From JBFEYJ01 sp041546305 (lineage in GTDB: Bacteria; Pseudomonadota; Gammaproteobacteria; Thiohalomonadales; Thiohalomonadaceae): 7,807 nucleotides of DNA. Under the pieces are notes generated by a model. The model was not told the DNA's origin and ran no database searches. It saw nothing but the letters and a program-made list of their open reading frames with translations. The translations under genes were made by a program, and so were the position numbers. Shown piece after piece: positions 1 to 6,632 of this stretch (position 1 is its first letter; every line of letters starts with the position of its first letter). The stretch spans positions 1 through 7,807 of the forward strand of contig JBFEWO010000131.1 in assembly GCA_041546305.1 (NCBI GenBank). The letters are read 5' to 3'.

Positions 1-1062
1 ATGTTGACCATTCTGGCCCGTCTGATTCGTCCCTTGATGGTTCGGCTGTTTCCTGAGGTGCCTCCGGAGCATCCGGCGATGGGGGCAATGATCCTGAATA
101 TCTCCGCCAACGCCCTGGGGCTTGGCAATGCGGCAACCCCCTTTGGCATTCGGGCGATGCAGGAGCTCAATCGACTGAATGCCCATCCCGGCACCGCCAG
201 TAATGCAATGGTGCTGTTTCTTGCCATCAACACCTCGAGCGTGACCCTGTTGCCGACCGGAGTGATAGCGCTGCGGGCTTCGGCCGGCTCGCTGGATGCG
301 GCCGGGATCCTGCCGACCACCCTGTTTGCCACGGCCTGTTCAACTATTGCAGCGATTGTTGCCGCATTGATTTATCGGCGTTTCTTTCAGTTGGTACAAG
401 TCACTCCAGGGACAGCCCCCGCCACGGTCACCGATGAAACAACCGTGGTAGAGCATGGCGCTTATCCCCTCTGGGTCTCCTTTCTGGCGCTGGGATTGTT
501 AGTGGCGCTGATCCCCGTTACCGTGCTCTACGGCAAGGTCATCGCCCCCTGGATTCTACCAGGACTGATGGTCGGCTTTCTTGCCTTTGGCATGTGGCGT
601 GGGGTATCGATTTACGAGAGCTTTATCGAGGGCGCCAAGGATGGCTTTCAGGTCGCTCTGCGGATCATTCCCTACCTGGTGGCGATCCTGGTGGCGGTGG
701 GGATGTTTCGTGCCAGTGGGGCGATGGATATTCTGGTGGCGGTGTTGGGTCAGTGGACCACACCGCTCGGGATGCCGGCCGAGGCGTTGCCCATGGCCCT
801 GTTACGGCCGCTCTCCGGGTCCGGCGCCTACGGGGTGATGGCCTCGATCATCAACGATCCGGCGATTGGTCCCGACAGTTACACCGGTTATCTCGTCACC
901 ACCCTCCAGGGCTCCACCGAGACGACCTTTTATGTGCTGGCGGTCTATTTTGGCGCGGTGCAGATCAAGCGCATTCGTCATGCCCTGTGGACGGCGCTGA
1001 CCGCTGACCTGGTGGGTATCATCGCCGCCGTGGCTGCAGTTTCTTTCCTGTTCAGCCTTTAA
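1..1062 (+). CDS. SpmA/SpmB-type fused membrane protein, nucleoside-recognition (Gate) domains, 5' end outside window
   Basis: The 353 visible residues form a polytopic inner-membrane protein with two halves. Residues 1 to about 135 match the SpmA half, with a GNAATPFG motif at 42-49 and a hydrophobic stretch near 95-125. Residues from about 150 to the end match the SpmB half, with a conserved RPLSGSGAYG segment near 270-280 and QGSTETTFYV at 303-312. Both halves belong to the nucleoside-recognition or Gate family. In Bacillus the separate SpmA and SpmB act in spore core dehydration. The fused form occurs in many non-sporulating proteobacteria, where its substrate is unknown. Fused relatives, as I recall, are about 400 residues or more, and the first visible residues correspond to the end of an early SpmA helix. 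The ATG at base 1 is therefore probably an internal Met and the gene is cut by the window edge. It probably shares a transcript with rsmJ, 10 nt downstream. Family is secure; transport function is unproven. Confidence 0.85.
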   Translation: MLTILARLIRPLMVRLFPEVPPEHPAMGAMILNISANALGLGNAATPFGIRAMQELNRLNAHPGTASNAMVLFLAINTSSVTLLPTGVIALRASAGSLDAAGILPTTLFATACSTIAAIVAALIYRRFFQLVQVTPGTAPATVTDETTVVEHGAYPLWVSFLALGLLVALIPVTVLYGKVIAPWILPGLMVGFLAFGMWRGVSIYESFIEGAKDGFQVALRIIPYLVAILVAVGMFRASGAMDILVAVLGQWTTPLGMPAEALPMALLRPLSGSGAYGVMASIINDPAIGPDSYTGYLVTTLQGSTETTFYVLAVYFGAVQIKRIRHALWTALTADLVGIIAAVAAVSFLFSL

Positions 1063-1072
1063 CCGCAAACAG

Positions 1073-1855
1073 ATGAGTGAGAATGCACAGCTTGTAACCG
1101 TGGTGCCGGCGACCCCTGAGTTTGCTGAGCAGGCCAAGCTTATCGCCAGTCGCTGGGCGCTGCCATTTGCCGAACATTCGACGACCCCATTGCAGCTACG
1201 CCTGACTGATGCGCGACTCGAGTTGGTCCAGATCGGCGACAAGGCACCGGGGGCAATCTATGTCGATTTTGTCGCTGGTGCGGTGGCTCATCGACGACGT
1301 TTTGGTGGCGGACGCGGTCAGACCATCGCCAAGGCGGTGGGGCTGAAGGGCGGGGCGAACCCGACCGTCCTCGATGCCACCGGCGGATTGGGTCGGGATG
1401 GCTTTGTGCTGGCTTCCCTGGGCTGTCGCGTCACCCTGCTGGAGCGCTCACCGGTGGTGGCCGCCCTGCTTGAGGATGGTCTCAGGCGTGCGGAGGCCGA
1501 TCCGGAGATCGGGGACTGGGTTGCTGAGCGTCTGTCGCTTATTCATACCGATGCGGTGGCCTGGATGGAGGCGCTTGATGAGCGGGACTTTCCGGACGTG
1601 GTGTATCTCGATCCGATGTTTCCCCACCGCCACAAGAGTGCGCAGGTGAAAAAGGAAATGGCACTTTTCCAGCAGTTGCTCGGTGGCGATGAGGATGCAG
1701 ACAGATTGTTGCCGGCTGCGCTGCGGGTGGCCAAAAAGCGGGTGGTGGTCAAACGGCCCGATTACGCTCCGGTGCTGGGAGGAAAGCAACCCACGATGGC
1801 CATCACCAGCAAGAAGCACCGATTTGATGTCTATGTTGTCGCGGCGTTGCCATAA
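1073..1855 (+). CDS. rsmJ: 16S rRNA (guanine-1516-N2)-methyltransferase RsmJ
   Basis: This cytoplasmic SAM-dependent enzyme methylates N2 of G1516 in 16S rRNA of the small subunit (known for E. coli RsmJ, formerly YhiQ). The 260 residues compare with about 250 in E. coli. A VDFVAG...HRRRFGGGRGQ block near residues 63-84 is typical of the family. It is followed by the SAM-binding motif LDATGGLGRDGF starting around residue 100 (D101), an acidic LLERSP strand end, and the catalytic-type motif DPMFPHR starting at D180. A C-terminal KRPDYAP...KKHRFDVY block ends the protein as in RsmJ. The start has only a weak ribosome binding site (AAACAG), which fits translation following the upstream membrane-protein gene 10 nt away. 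The stop lies 3 nt from the stop of the convergent L,D-transpeptidase, so no dedicated terminator fits between them. Assignment is firm. Confidence 0.95.
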   Translation: MSENAQLVTVVPATPEFAEQAKLIASRWALPFAEHSTTPLQLRLTDARLELVQIGDKAPGAIYVDFVAGAVAHRRRFGGGRGQTIAKAVGLKGGANPTVLDATGGLGRDGFVLASLGCRVTLLERSPVVAALLEDGLRRAEADPEIGDWVAERLSLIHTDAVAWMEALDERDFPDVVYLDPMFPHRHKSAQVKKEMALFQQLLGGDEDADRLLPAALRVAKKRVVVKRPDYAPVLGGKQPTMAITSKKHRFDVYVVAALP

Positions 1856-1858
1856 CGC

Positions 1859-2656
1859 TTATTCGACAATAAAGACCTTGTCACCCACATCCATCAAACT
1901 AAAGATTTTCGCCATTGCACTGTTGGCAGTGCGTATGCAGCCATGGGATGCCCTGTTGCCCAGACTTGCGGGATTGCTGGTGCCATGAATGGCGTAGCTC
2001 TTGCCGATATTCAGGGCGTGGGTGCCTATTGCACCGCGAAAACAACGCTTGCCTCGCGCTATTGCCCCGGCATATTCCTCCTCCATGCTTTCAGGAATGC
2101 ACCACTCGATGCCTTCCGGATCATGAACCTTCCAGCGTATCTGGTATTCGCCGGGCTCGGTGAAGTAGCAGCGCCCTCCTTTTTCTTTTGGTAGGCATCG
2201 GTCCATGCCCAGGGCCACGACCGTTTTGAAAATGACCGCCTTGCTCTCGTTGTTTTCCTCGATTACCCGCAGTTCGAAGTTGTGTTTGTCCACCTCGATG
2301 TAACGGGTGCTGCCTGCAGGGCGGGAGGAGGGTGGAAAGTGATATTTCGGCTGAAAGGTGGTTGCGTAATGGCTATCAACCCAGAGGGGGCGATCGGCTG
2401 GCTGCCACTTATTCGCGGGGAAATGTCCGGTGACGCGGAGCCACTTTCCTTCTGCTACATTTGAGGTGAACCGGGTGTCGCTGTCCCAGATTTCGACGAT
2501 ACGCCCATCCGGCGCATCGCGAACCACGGCAATAGTGGTGAGGGTCCAGGTTTGAGCCGGGGAACGATGGCTGTTTTCCGGTATTGCCGCGGAGGCATTG
2601 GCGTAGTGCCAACTCAGGGCAAGCAGCGAAATCAACAGCGGGCGTAGGCAATCCAT
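1859..2656 (-). CDS. Exported L,D-transpeptidase (YkuD domain) with N-terminal SH3-like region
   Basis: Predicted periplasmic enzyme of 265 residues. L,D-transpeptidases of this family form 3-3 peptidoglycan cross-links or attach proteins to the wall; which of these applies cannot be told here. Residues 1 to about 23 form a signal peptide (R5, a hydrophobic LLISLLALSW core, ANASA before a likely cleavage). Residues about 35-100 look like a small SH3-like beta domain. The YkuD catalytic domain runs from about 118 to the end, with the hallmark H224-G-T and S-H238-G-C240-I-R242, C240 being the nucleophile. Four further cysteines (C154, C163, C186, C205) lie within the catalytic domain and could form two disulfides in the periplasm. 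It is convergent with rsmJ and divergent from fbaB. No strong Shine-Dalgarno precedes the chosen ATG, but the signal peptide begins directly there. Family is firm; the start is fairly sure. Confidence 0.88.
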   Translation of the reverse strand: MDCLRPLLISLLALSWHYANASAAIPENSHRSPAQTWTLTTIAVVRDAPDGRIVEIWDSDTRFTSNVAEGKWLRVTGHFPANKWQPADRPLWVDSHYATTFQPKYHFPPSSRPAGSTRYIEVDKHNFELRVIEENNESKAVIFKTVVALGMDRCLPKEKGGRCYFTEPGEYQIRWKVHDPEGIEWCIPESMEEEYAGAIARGKRCFRGAIGTHALNIGKSYAIHGTSNPASLGNRASHGCIRTANSAMAKIFSLMDVGDKVFIVE

Positions 2657-2688
2657 TGACGGAGTGTATTTTGGCTCGTAAGAGGCTC

Positions 2689-2716
2689 AGTCTAACAAGC
2701 GAACTGCCATGTTCAA
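2689..2716 (-). promoter_or_regulatory. Possible sigma70 promoter for the L,D-transpeptidase
   Basis: Reading the minus strand, TTGAAC (2716-2711) and TAGACT (2694-2689) each match four of six consensus bases and are separated by 16 bp. Transcription would begin near 2682, leaving a leader of about 26 nt. No convincing partner promoter for fbaB was found in the same 83-bp spacer. The match is modest and could be chance. Confidence 0.3.
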
Positions 2717-2739
2717 AATAGCACGATAGGAGGAACGCC

Positions 2740-3789
2740 ATGGTTGATATTGCCGCGTTACTGGCCGACGAGGCCGAGGATCTGCTCGGACATACCTGTA
2801 AGGGCATTCCCAAATCGATGCTGCATCTCCCCGGTGAGGACTATGTCAGCCGGGTGATGGCGGAGAAGGATCGCAGCCCCGCGGTACTGCGAAACACGCA
2901 GCTGCTGTTCAATACCGGACGGTTGTCTGGGAGCGGTTATCTTTCCATCCTGCCGGTCGACCAGGGGGTGGAGCACTCGGCTGGCGCCTCTTTTGCCCCT
3001 AATCCGACATTCTTTGATCCAAGTGCCATCTGTGAGCTGGCTATCGAAGGGGGTTGCAACGCGGTTGCCTCGACCCTGGGTGTGCTTGGCTCGGTGGCGA
3101 GGCGTTACGCCCACCGCATCCCTTTTATTGCGAAGATCAACCACAATGAACTGCTGAGTTATCCCAATAGCTACGACCAGACCCTGTTCGGAACGGTCGA
3201 TCAGGCCTTTGAGGTGGGCGCCGTGGCGGTGGGGGCAACCATCTATTTCGGTTCCGAGAAGTCGAGGCGCCAGATTCAGGAGGTCAGTGAGGCCTTTGCC
3301 TACGCCCATGAACTCGGGATGGTGACGGTGTTATGGGCCTATCTACGCAACAGTGCATTCAAGCATGAAGGTGTCGATTACCATACCAGTGCGGACCTCA
3401 CCGGTCAGGGTAACCATTTAGCTGCGACGCTACATGCCGACATCATCAAGCAGAAACAGGCAACGAACAATGGCGGTTATAACGCCATCGGCTTTGGCAA
3501 AACCCATCCCAAGGTTTATGAGGAGTTGACCACGGATCACCCGATTGATCTGGTACGTTATCAGGTAGCTAACTGTTATATGGGACGGGTTGGAATGATC
3601 AACTCTGGCGGTCCTTCGGGCAAGGATGACCTGCACCAGGCGGTGCGCACTGCGGTGATCAACAAACGGGCCGGGGGGATGGGATTGATATCCGGCCGTA
3701 AGGCGTTTCAAAAGCCAATGAAAGAAGGGATTGCACTGCTTAATGCCATTCAGGATGTCTATGCGGACAAACGCATCGATGTGGCCTGA
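2740..3789 (+). CDS. fbaB: Class I fructose-bisphosphate aldolase, FbaB (DhnA) type
   Basis: This cytoplasmic enzyme reversibly splits fructose 1,6-bisphosphate into dihydroxyacetone phosphate and glyceraldehyde 3-phosphate through a Schiff base. The 349 residues align almost end to end with E. coli FbaB (350). Shared blocks include GYLSILPVDQGVEHSAGASF near residues 67-86, the RRYAHRIPF(I)AKINHNE block around K132, VGATIYFGSEKSRRQI, VLWAYLRNSAFK, and NKRAGGMGLISGRKAF near the C terminus. K237 in the ADIIKQK segment is in the position expected for the Schiff-base lysine, and GMINSGG carries the phosphate-binding glycines. A strong Shine-Dalgarno TAGGAGGAA at 2727-2735 lies 4 nt before the ATG, suggesting high expression. 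The gene appears monocistronic: it is divergent from the L,D-transpeptidase and convergent with the Hpt gene, with 40 nt between the stops. In E. coli fbaB is linked to gluconeogenic growth; the same here is inference. Confidence 0.95.
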   Translation: MVDIAALLADEAEDLLGHTCKGIPKSMLHLPGEDYVSRVMAEKDRSPAVLRNTQLLFNTGRLSGSGYLSILPVDQGVEHSAGASFAPNPTFFDPSAICELAIEGGCNAVASTLGVLGSVARRYAHRIPFIAKINHNELLSYPNSYDQTLFGTVDQAFEVGAVAVGATIYFGSEKSRRQIQEVSEAFAYAHELGMVTVLWAYLRNSAFKHEGVDYHTSADLTGQGNHLAATLHADIIKQKQATNNGGYNAIGFGKTHPKVYEELTTDHPIDLVRYQVANCYMGRVGMINSGGPSGKDDLHQAVRTAVINKRAGGMGLISGRKAFQKPMKEGIALLNAIQDVYADKRIDVA

Positions 3790-3829
3790 ACCGTGAGATT
3801 GCACAAGTGGCCGTGTGGTTGAGGCTTAC

Positions 3830-4174
3830 TCAAAACGACAAAGTGGGATACTGCATGAGGCGCTGGATTTCCTTCATGACGGCCTCCAGACCGGAGGCAT
3901 AACATTCTGTTTCACCACGTTTAAGACTGGACTCCATGGCATCCACAGCAGATTTGAGCGCCGGGACGCCGCAGTAGGTGGCGGAACCGTTGAGTTTGTG
4001 AACAACCTCTTGCAAAGTGTCGAGATCGCCGTCGGCAAAAAGGGTAGGGAGTCGACGCTGATAGTCAGCAAGCTCATTTTGCAGCATCCGATAGAGATCG
4101 CGCGCCAGGCCTTCGTTACCGCCGGCGCGTTGCAGTGCCAGATTTTCATCAATCGCGCGAAGCGCAGAACTCAT
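3830..4174 (-). CDS. Stand-alone histidine phosphotransfer (Hpt) protein, BarA/GacS C-terminal type
   Basis: This 114-residue all-helical cytoplasmic protein consists almost wholly of one Hpt domain. The phospho-accepting histidine is H59 in the motif H-K-L-N-G-S-A-T-Y-C-G-V-P-A-L. That motif, and the upstream ID.NLAL.RAGGNEGLARDLY.ML pattern, resemble the C-terminal Hpt of the hybrid kinases BarA and GacS as I recall them. Such domains relay phosphate from a receiver to a response regulator (UvrY or GacA in the Csr/Rsm pathway). No kinase or receiver module is attached: the protein starts directly at an ATG with GGAG (4188-4185) placed 10 nt upstream. It is divergent from cysM, next to rlmD, the region where barA or gacS is found in E. 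coli and Pseudomonas. It may be a functional orphan relay protein or a retained piece of a lost BarA. The intact motif, ribosome binding site and promoter favour function. Hpt identity is firm; partner kinase and regulator are unknown. Confidence 0.88.
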   Translation of the reverse strand: MSSALRAIDENLALQRAGGNEGLARDLYRMLQNELADYQRRLPTLFADGDLDTLQEVVHKLNGSATYCGVPALKSAVDAMESSLKRGETECYASGLEAVMKEIQRLMQYPTLSF

Positions 4175-4210
4175 CCGTGTGATTCTCCAGACATGATTTA
4201 CCTGAGAAAA

Positions 4211-4239
4211 ACTCTACTGACAATCGTCATTGCTGACAA
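4211..4239 (-). promoter_or_regulatory. Sigma70-type promoter for the Hpt gene
   Basis: On the minus strand, TTGTCA (4239-4234, five of six consensus bases) is followed after 17 bp by TAGAGT (4216-4211, four of six). Predicted transcription start is near 4204, giving a leader of about 30 nt before the Hpt ATG. It overlaps the cysM promoter on the opposite strand across 4224-4239. Confidence 0.5.
4217..4239. repeat. Short alternating TGAC/GTCA repeats in the Hpt-cysM divergent promoter
   Basis: The heptamer CTGACAA occurs at 4217-4223 and again at 4233-4239 as a direct repeat with a 16-bp period. Between them GTCA at 4226-4229 is inverted, so TGAC (4218-4221), GTCA (4226-4229) and TGAC (4234-4237) alternate in orientation every 8 bp. 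The array covers the -35 elements of both divergent promoters, so it could be an operator, or it could partly reflect the -35 sequences themselves. No regulator can be named from the sequence. Confidence 0.4.
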
Positions 4240-4252
4240 GCCCGTTTATAAT
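4224..4252 (+). promoter_or_regulatory. Sigma70-type promoter for cysM
   Basis: A perfect -10 hexamer TATAAT lies at 4247-4252, 17 bp downstream of TCGTCA at 4224-4229, which matches four of six -35 bases. Transcription would begin near 4259, about 30 nt before the cysM ATG at 4290. This argues against any upstream in-frame start inside the promoter. Confidence 0.6.
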
Positions 4253-4289
4253 CGAGGATTCACAGCTGTTACGAGAGTTTAGAGAAGCG

Positions 4290-5183
4290 ATGACCTTCCC
4301 CACCATCGAATCCTTTGTCGGCAACACCCCTCTGGTTCGCTTACAGCGTCTGCCGGGCGGGACATCCAACACCATTCTGGTGAAGCTGGAGGGTAATAAT
4401 CCGGCCGGTTCAGTGAAGGACCGCCCGGCACTCTCCATGATCCAGCACGCCGAGGCACGGGGCGAGATCAAGCCCGGGGATACCCTCATTGAGGCCACCT
4501 CTGGCAATACCGGCATCGCGCTGGCGATGGCGGCGGCCATCAAGGGTTACAAGATGGTGCTGATCATGCCTGAGAATATGAGTATTGAGCGCCGAGCCTC
4601 AATGCGTGCCTATGGCGCTGAAATCATTCTGGTGACAAAGGAACAGGGGATGGAGGGGGCCCGGGACCTGGCCCTGCAGATGCAGGCCGAGGGCAAGGGG
4701 ACAGTGCTCGATCAATTCTCCAACCCGGACAATCCCCTGGCTCACTACGAGACGACAGGCCCGGAGATCTGGCGCGACAGTGAGCATAAAGTGACCCACT
4801 TCGTCAGCGCCATGGGTACGACCGGTACCATTATGGGCACCTCCCGCTACCTCAAGGAAGTCAGTCCATCTATTCAGATCGTCGGCGTGCAGCCGGAAGA
4901 AGGTGCCAGCATCCCCGGGATCCGTCGCTGGCCCAAGGAGTATCTGCCAAGCATTTTTGAGGCTAGCCGTGTGGACCGTACCATCGATATCGGTCAGCAA
5001 GCGGCAGAGGTGACGACCCGTCGCCTGGCCGCCGAGGAAGGCATCTTTTGCGGTATCTCCTCTGGTGGGGCCGTTGCGGCAGCACTGAAGCTCTCAGAGG
5101 AAGTCGAAAATGCGGTAATTGTCGCTATCATCTGCGACCGCGGTGACCGCTACCTCTCTACCGGGGTGTTTCCGGCCGAATAG
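4290..5183 (+). CDS. cysM: Cysteine synthase B (O-acetylserine sulfhydrylase, CysM)
   Basis: This PLP enzyme makes L-cysteine from O-acetyl-L-serine and sulfide. E. coli CysM also accepts thiosulfate, giving S-sulfocysteine. The 297 residues compare with 303 in E. coli. The PLP lysine is K43 in GSVKDRP, the substrate-binding loop is T70-S-G-N-T-G75, and a glycine loop TTGTIMG follows in mid-protein. GISSGG at 255-260 holds the serine near the PLP ring nitrogen. The CysM-type ending CDRGDRYLSTGVF and the RRWPKEYLPSIF segment favour CysM over CysK. The ATG at 4290 gives the family N-terminus (MTFPTIESFVGNTPLVRL). An in-frame ATG at 4230 would start inside the promoter and add 20 residues unlike the family. 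The ribosome binding site is weak (AGAGAAG). rlmD follows on the same strand after 112 nt. Confidence 0.95.
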   Translation: MTFPTIESFVGNTPLVRLQRLPGGTSNTILVKLEGNNPAGSVKDRPALSMIQHAEARGEIKPGDTLIEATSGNTGIALAMAAAIKGYKMVLIMPENMSIERRASMRAYGAEIILVTKEQGMEGARDLALQMQAEGKGTVLDQFSNPDNPLAHYETTGPEIWRDSEHKVTHFVSAMGTTGTIMGTSRYLKEVSPSIQIVGVQPEEGASIPGIRRWPKEYLPSIFEASRVDRTIDIGQQAAEVTTRRLAAEEGIFCGISSGGAVAAALKLSEEVENAVIVAIICDRGDRYLSTGVFPAE

Positions 5184-5196
5184 AAATCAAATCTTG

Positions 5197-5270
5197 ACCA
5201 CAACGGCGCAGGGTTGTCTGTTCACTGTGCCTGTCGGGGAGGCCGTCCCCGGTAGCCCTGTCCTTGTGGT
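5197..5270 (+). other. Nested inverted repeats in the cysM-rlmD spacer, possible RNA structure
   Basis: Three co-linear pairs of complementary segments nest inside the 112-nt gap. ACCACAA (5197-5203) pairs with TTGTGGT (5264-5270), CAGGG (5209-5213) pairs with CCCTG (5256-5260), and CGGGGA (5235-5240) pairs with TCCCCG (5246-5251) around a 5-nt loop. The inner stem can extend by G-U pairs. No T-run follows, so it is not a classical intrinsic terminator. It could be a structured leader of rlmD, a read-through attenuating or mRNA-stabilising structure, or chance. Confidence 0.35.
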
Positions 5271-5295
5271 GACAGCATCCAATTAGTGAGATCCC

Positions 5296-6627
5296 ATGGC
5301 AAGACGACGTAGAAAACCCCAGCTGCCTACTGAACCGGTGCAGGCGGTGATAGAAGATCTTTCCCACGACGGTCGCGGCGTGGCCCATATCGACGGCAAA
5401 ACGGTGTTCATCGAGGGCGCGCTGAAGGGCGAAGAGGTCAGTTTTCTCTATGTGGAAAAGAAGCGCAACTACGATGTTGGCGTCGCGCAGGAAATCCACA
5501 AGGCCGCGCCTGAGCGGGTCGAACCAAAATGTGCAGCCTTCGGTGTATGCGGCGGGTGTGCGCTGCAGCACATGGCGGCGAGCCCACAGATCCTCGCCAA
5601 GCAGGAGGTGTTGCTGGAGAATTTCGAGCGTATCGGCAAGGTCAGCCCGAAAGCCATTCTTCCGCCGCTAGCCGGCCCGCAATGGGGCTACCGGCGCAAG
5701 GCACGCATGGGCGTACGCTATGTAGAGAAGAAGGGACGCGTGCTGATTGGTTTTCGCGAAAAGCGCAAGCCCTATATCTGCGACATGCACCGCTGCGAGG
5801 TATTGTACCCGACCGTCGGGGAACATCTGGATGAGTTGAGTGAACTTATCGGTTCGCTGGAGGCACGTGATCGCATCGCCCAGATTGAAGTGGCCGTCGA
5901 TGACACGCAAACCGCACTGGTCTTTCGTAACCTCAAGCCGCTCAATCGCGATGACAAGGAAAAATTGCTCGCCTTTGCCAAGGCCAACAACTATTGCTTC
6001 TTTCTCCAGCCTGGGGGACCGGATAGCGTCGAGTCGCTCTGGCCAGAACAGATCCAGCTCAGCTACGCGTTGCCGGAGTTCGAGGTTCATTTCAATTTCA
6101 CCCCTACAGGTTTTACCCAGGTCAACACGGACATCAACCGCAAGATGGTGCCCTATGCCATCGATATGCTCGAGGTAAAGCCGGACGAGCGAGTGCTTGA
6201 TCTCTTCTGTGGGATTGGCAACTTCACCCTGCCGCTGGCACGACGCGCCCGCGAGGTGGTCGGTGTGGAGGGACTCGAGGAACTGGTGCAACGGGCCCGG
6301 GAAAATGCCGCGCTGAACGGCCTCGATAACGTCGAGTTTCATACCGCCGATCTTGCCAAGGAGGTCGAGCTGTTACCCTGGTGGTCCCAGGGGTTTGACA
6401 AGGTCCTGCTCGACCCGTCACGCGACGGCGCGATGGAGGCGATACCACACATTGCCAAACTGGGTGTGAAGCGTATTGTCTATGTATCCTGTAACCCGGC
6501 CACTCTTGCTCGTGATGCTGGGCTGCTGGTTAACGATCATGGCTATACGCTCGAGAAGGCCGGGGTGATGGACATGTTCCCGCATACTGCACATGTTGAG
6601 TCCATTGCACTATTCTCCAAAAAGTGA
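5296..6627 (+). CDS. rlmD: 23S rRNA (uracil-1939-C5)-methyltransferase RlmD (RumA)
   Basis: This iron-sulfur, SAM-dependent enzyme makes m5U at position 1939 of 23S rRNA. The 443 residues compare with 433 in E. coli RlmD. A basic N-terminus (ARRRRK) precedes a TRAM RNA-binding domain at about residues 12-70 (GRGVAHIDGKTVFIEGALKGE). The 4Fe-4S cluster cysteines are C79, C85 and C88 in C-x5-C-x2-C, plus C167 in HRCEVL, the spacing I recall for E. coli. The methyltransferase domain carries FTQVN, the SAM motif LDLFCGIGNF around D302, LLDPSRDG around D373, and the nucleophile C399 in YVSCNPATLARD. All key residues are present. The start has only a weak ribosome binding site (GTGAG). The stop codon is within or next to the start of the following receiver-like gene, indicating co-transcription. 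In E. coli and Pseudomonas relA follows rlmD; it does not here. Confidence 0.96.
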   Translation: MARRRRKPQLPTEPVQAVIEDLSHDGRGVAHIDGKTVFIEGALKGEEVSFLYVEKKRNYDVGVAQEIHKAAPERVEPKCAAFGVCGGCALQHMAASPQILAKQEVLLENFERIGKVSPKAILPPLAGPQWGYRRKARMGVRYVEKKGRVLIGFREKRKPYICDMHRCEVLYPTVGEHLDELSELIGSLEARDRIAQIEVAVDDTQTALVFRNLKPLNRDDKEKLLAFAKANNYCFFLQPGGPDSVESLWPEQIQLSYALPEFEVHFNFTPTGFTQVNTDINRKMVPYAIDMLEVKPDERVLDLFCGIGNFTLPLARRAREVVGVEGLEELVQRARENAALNGLDNVEFHTADLAKEVELLPWWSQGFDKVLLDPSRDGAMEAIPHIAKLGVKRIVYVSCNPATLARDAGLLVNDHGYTLEKAGVMDMFPHTAHVESIALFSKK

Positions 6628-6632
6628 TCTCG

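Noticed and set aside
2692..2719. CTAACA-16 bp-CAAAAT as an fbaB promoter
   Set aside because: Both hexamers are weak, and the predicted start near 2726 would fall at the edge of the Shine-Dalgarno, leaving almost no leader.
3819..3833. Hairpin TTGAG/CTCAA between fbaB and the Hpt gene as a terminator
   Set aside because: The stem is only 5 bp and AU-rich, overlaps the Hpt stop codon, and has no T-run on either strand.
4230..4289. Upstream in-frame ATG giving cysM 20 more N-terminal residues
   Set aside because: It falls within the predicted promoter, upstream of the TATAAT box, and the added residues do not look like the CysM N-terminus. The ATG at 4290 gives the expected start.
5668..6342. 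Long open frame on the minus strand inside rlmD (224 codons)
   Set aside because: It lies wholly within a complete, well-conserved rlmD, resembles no protein I know, and is the sort of antisense open frame expected in GC-rich coding DNA.
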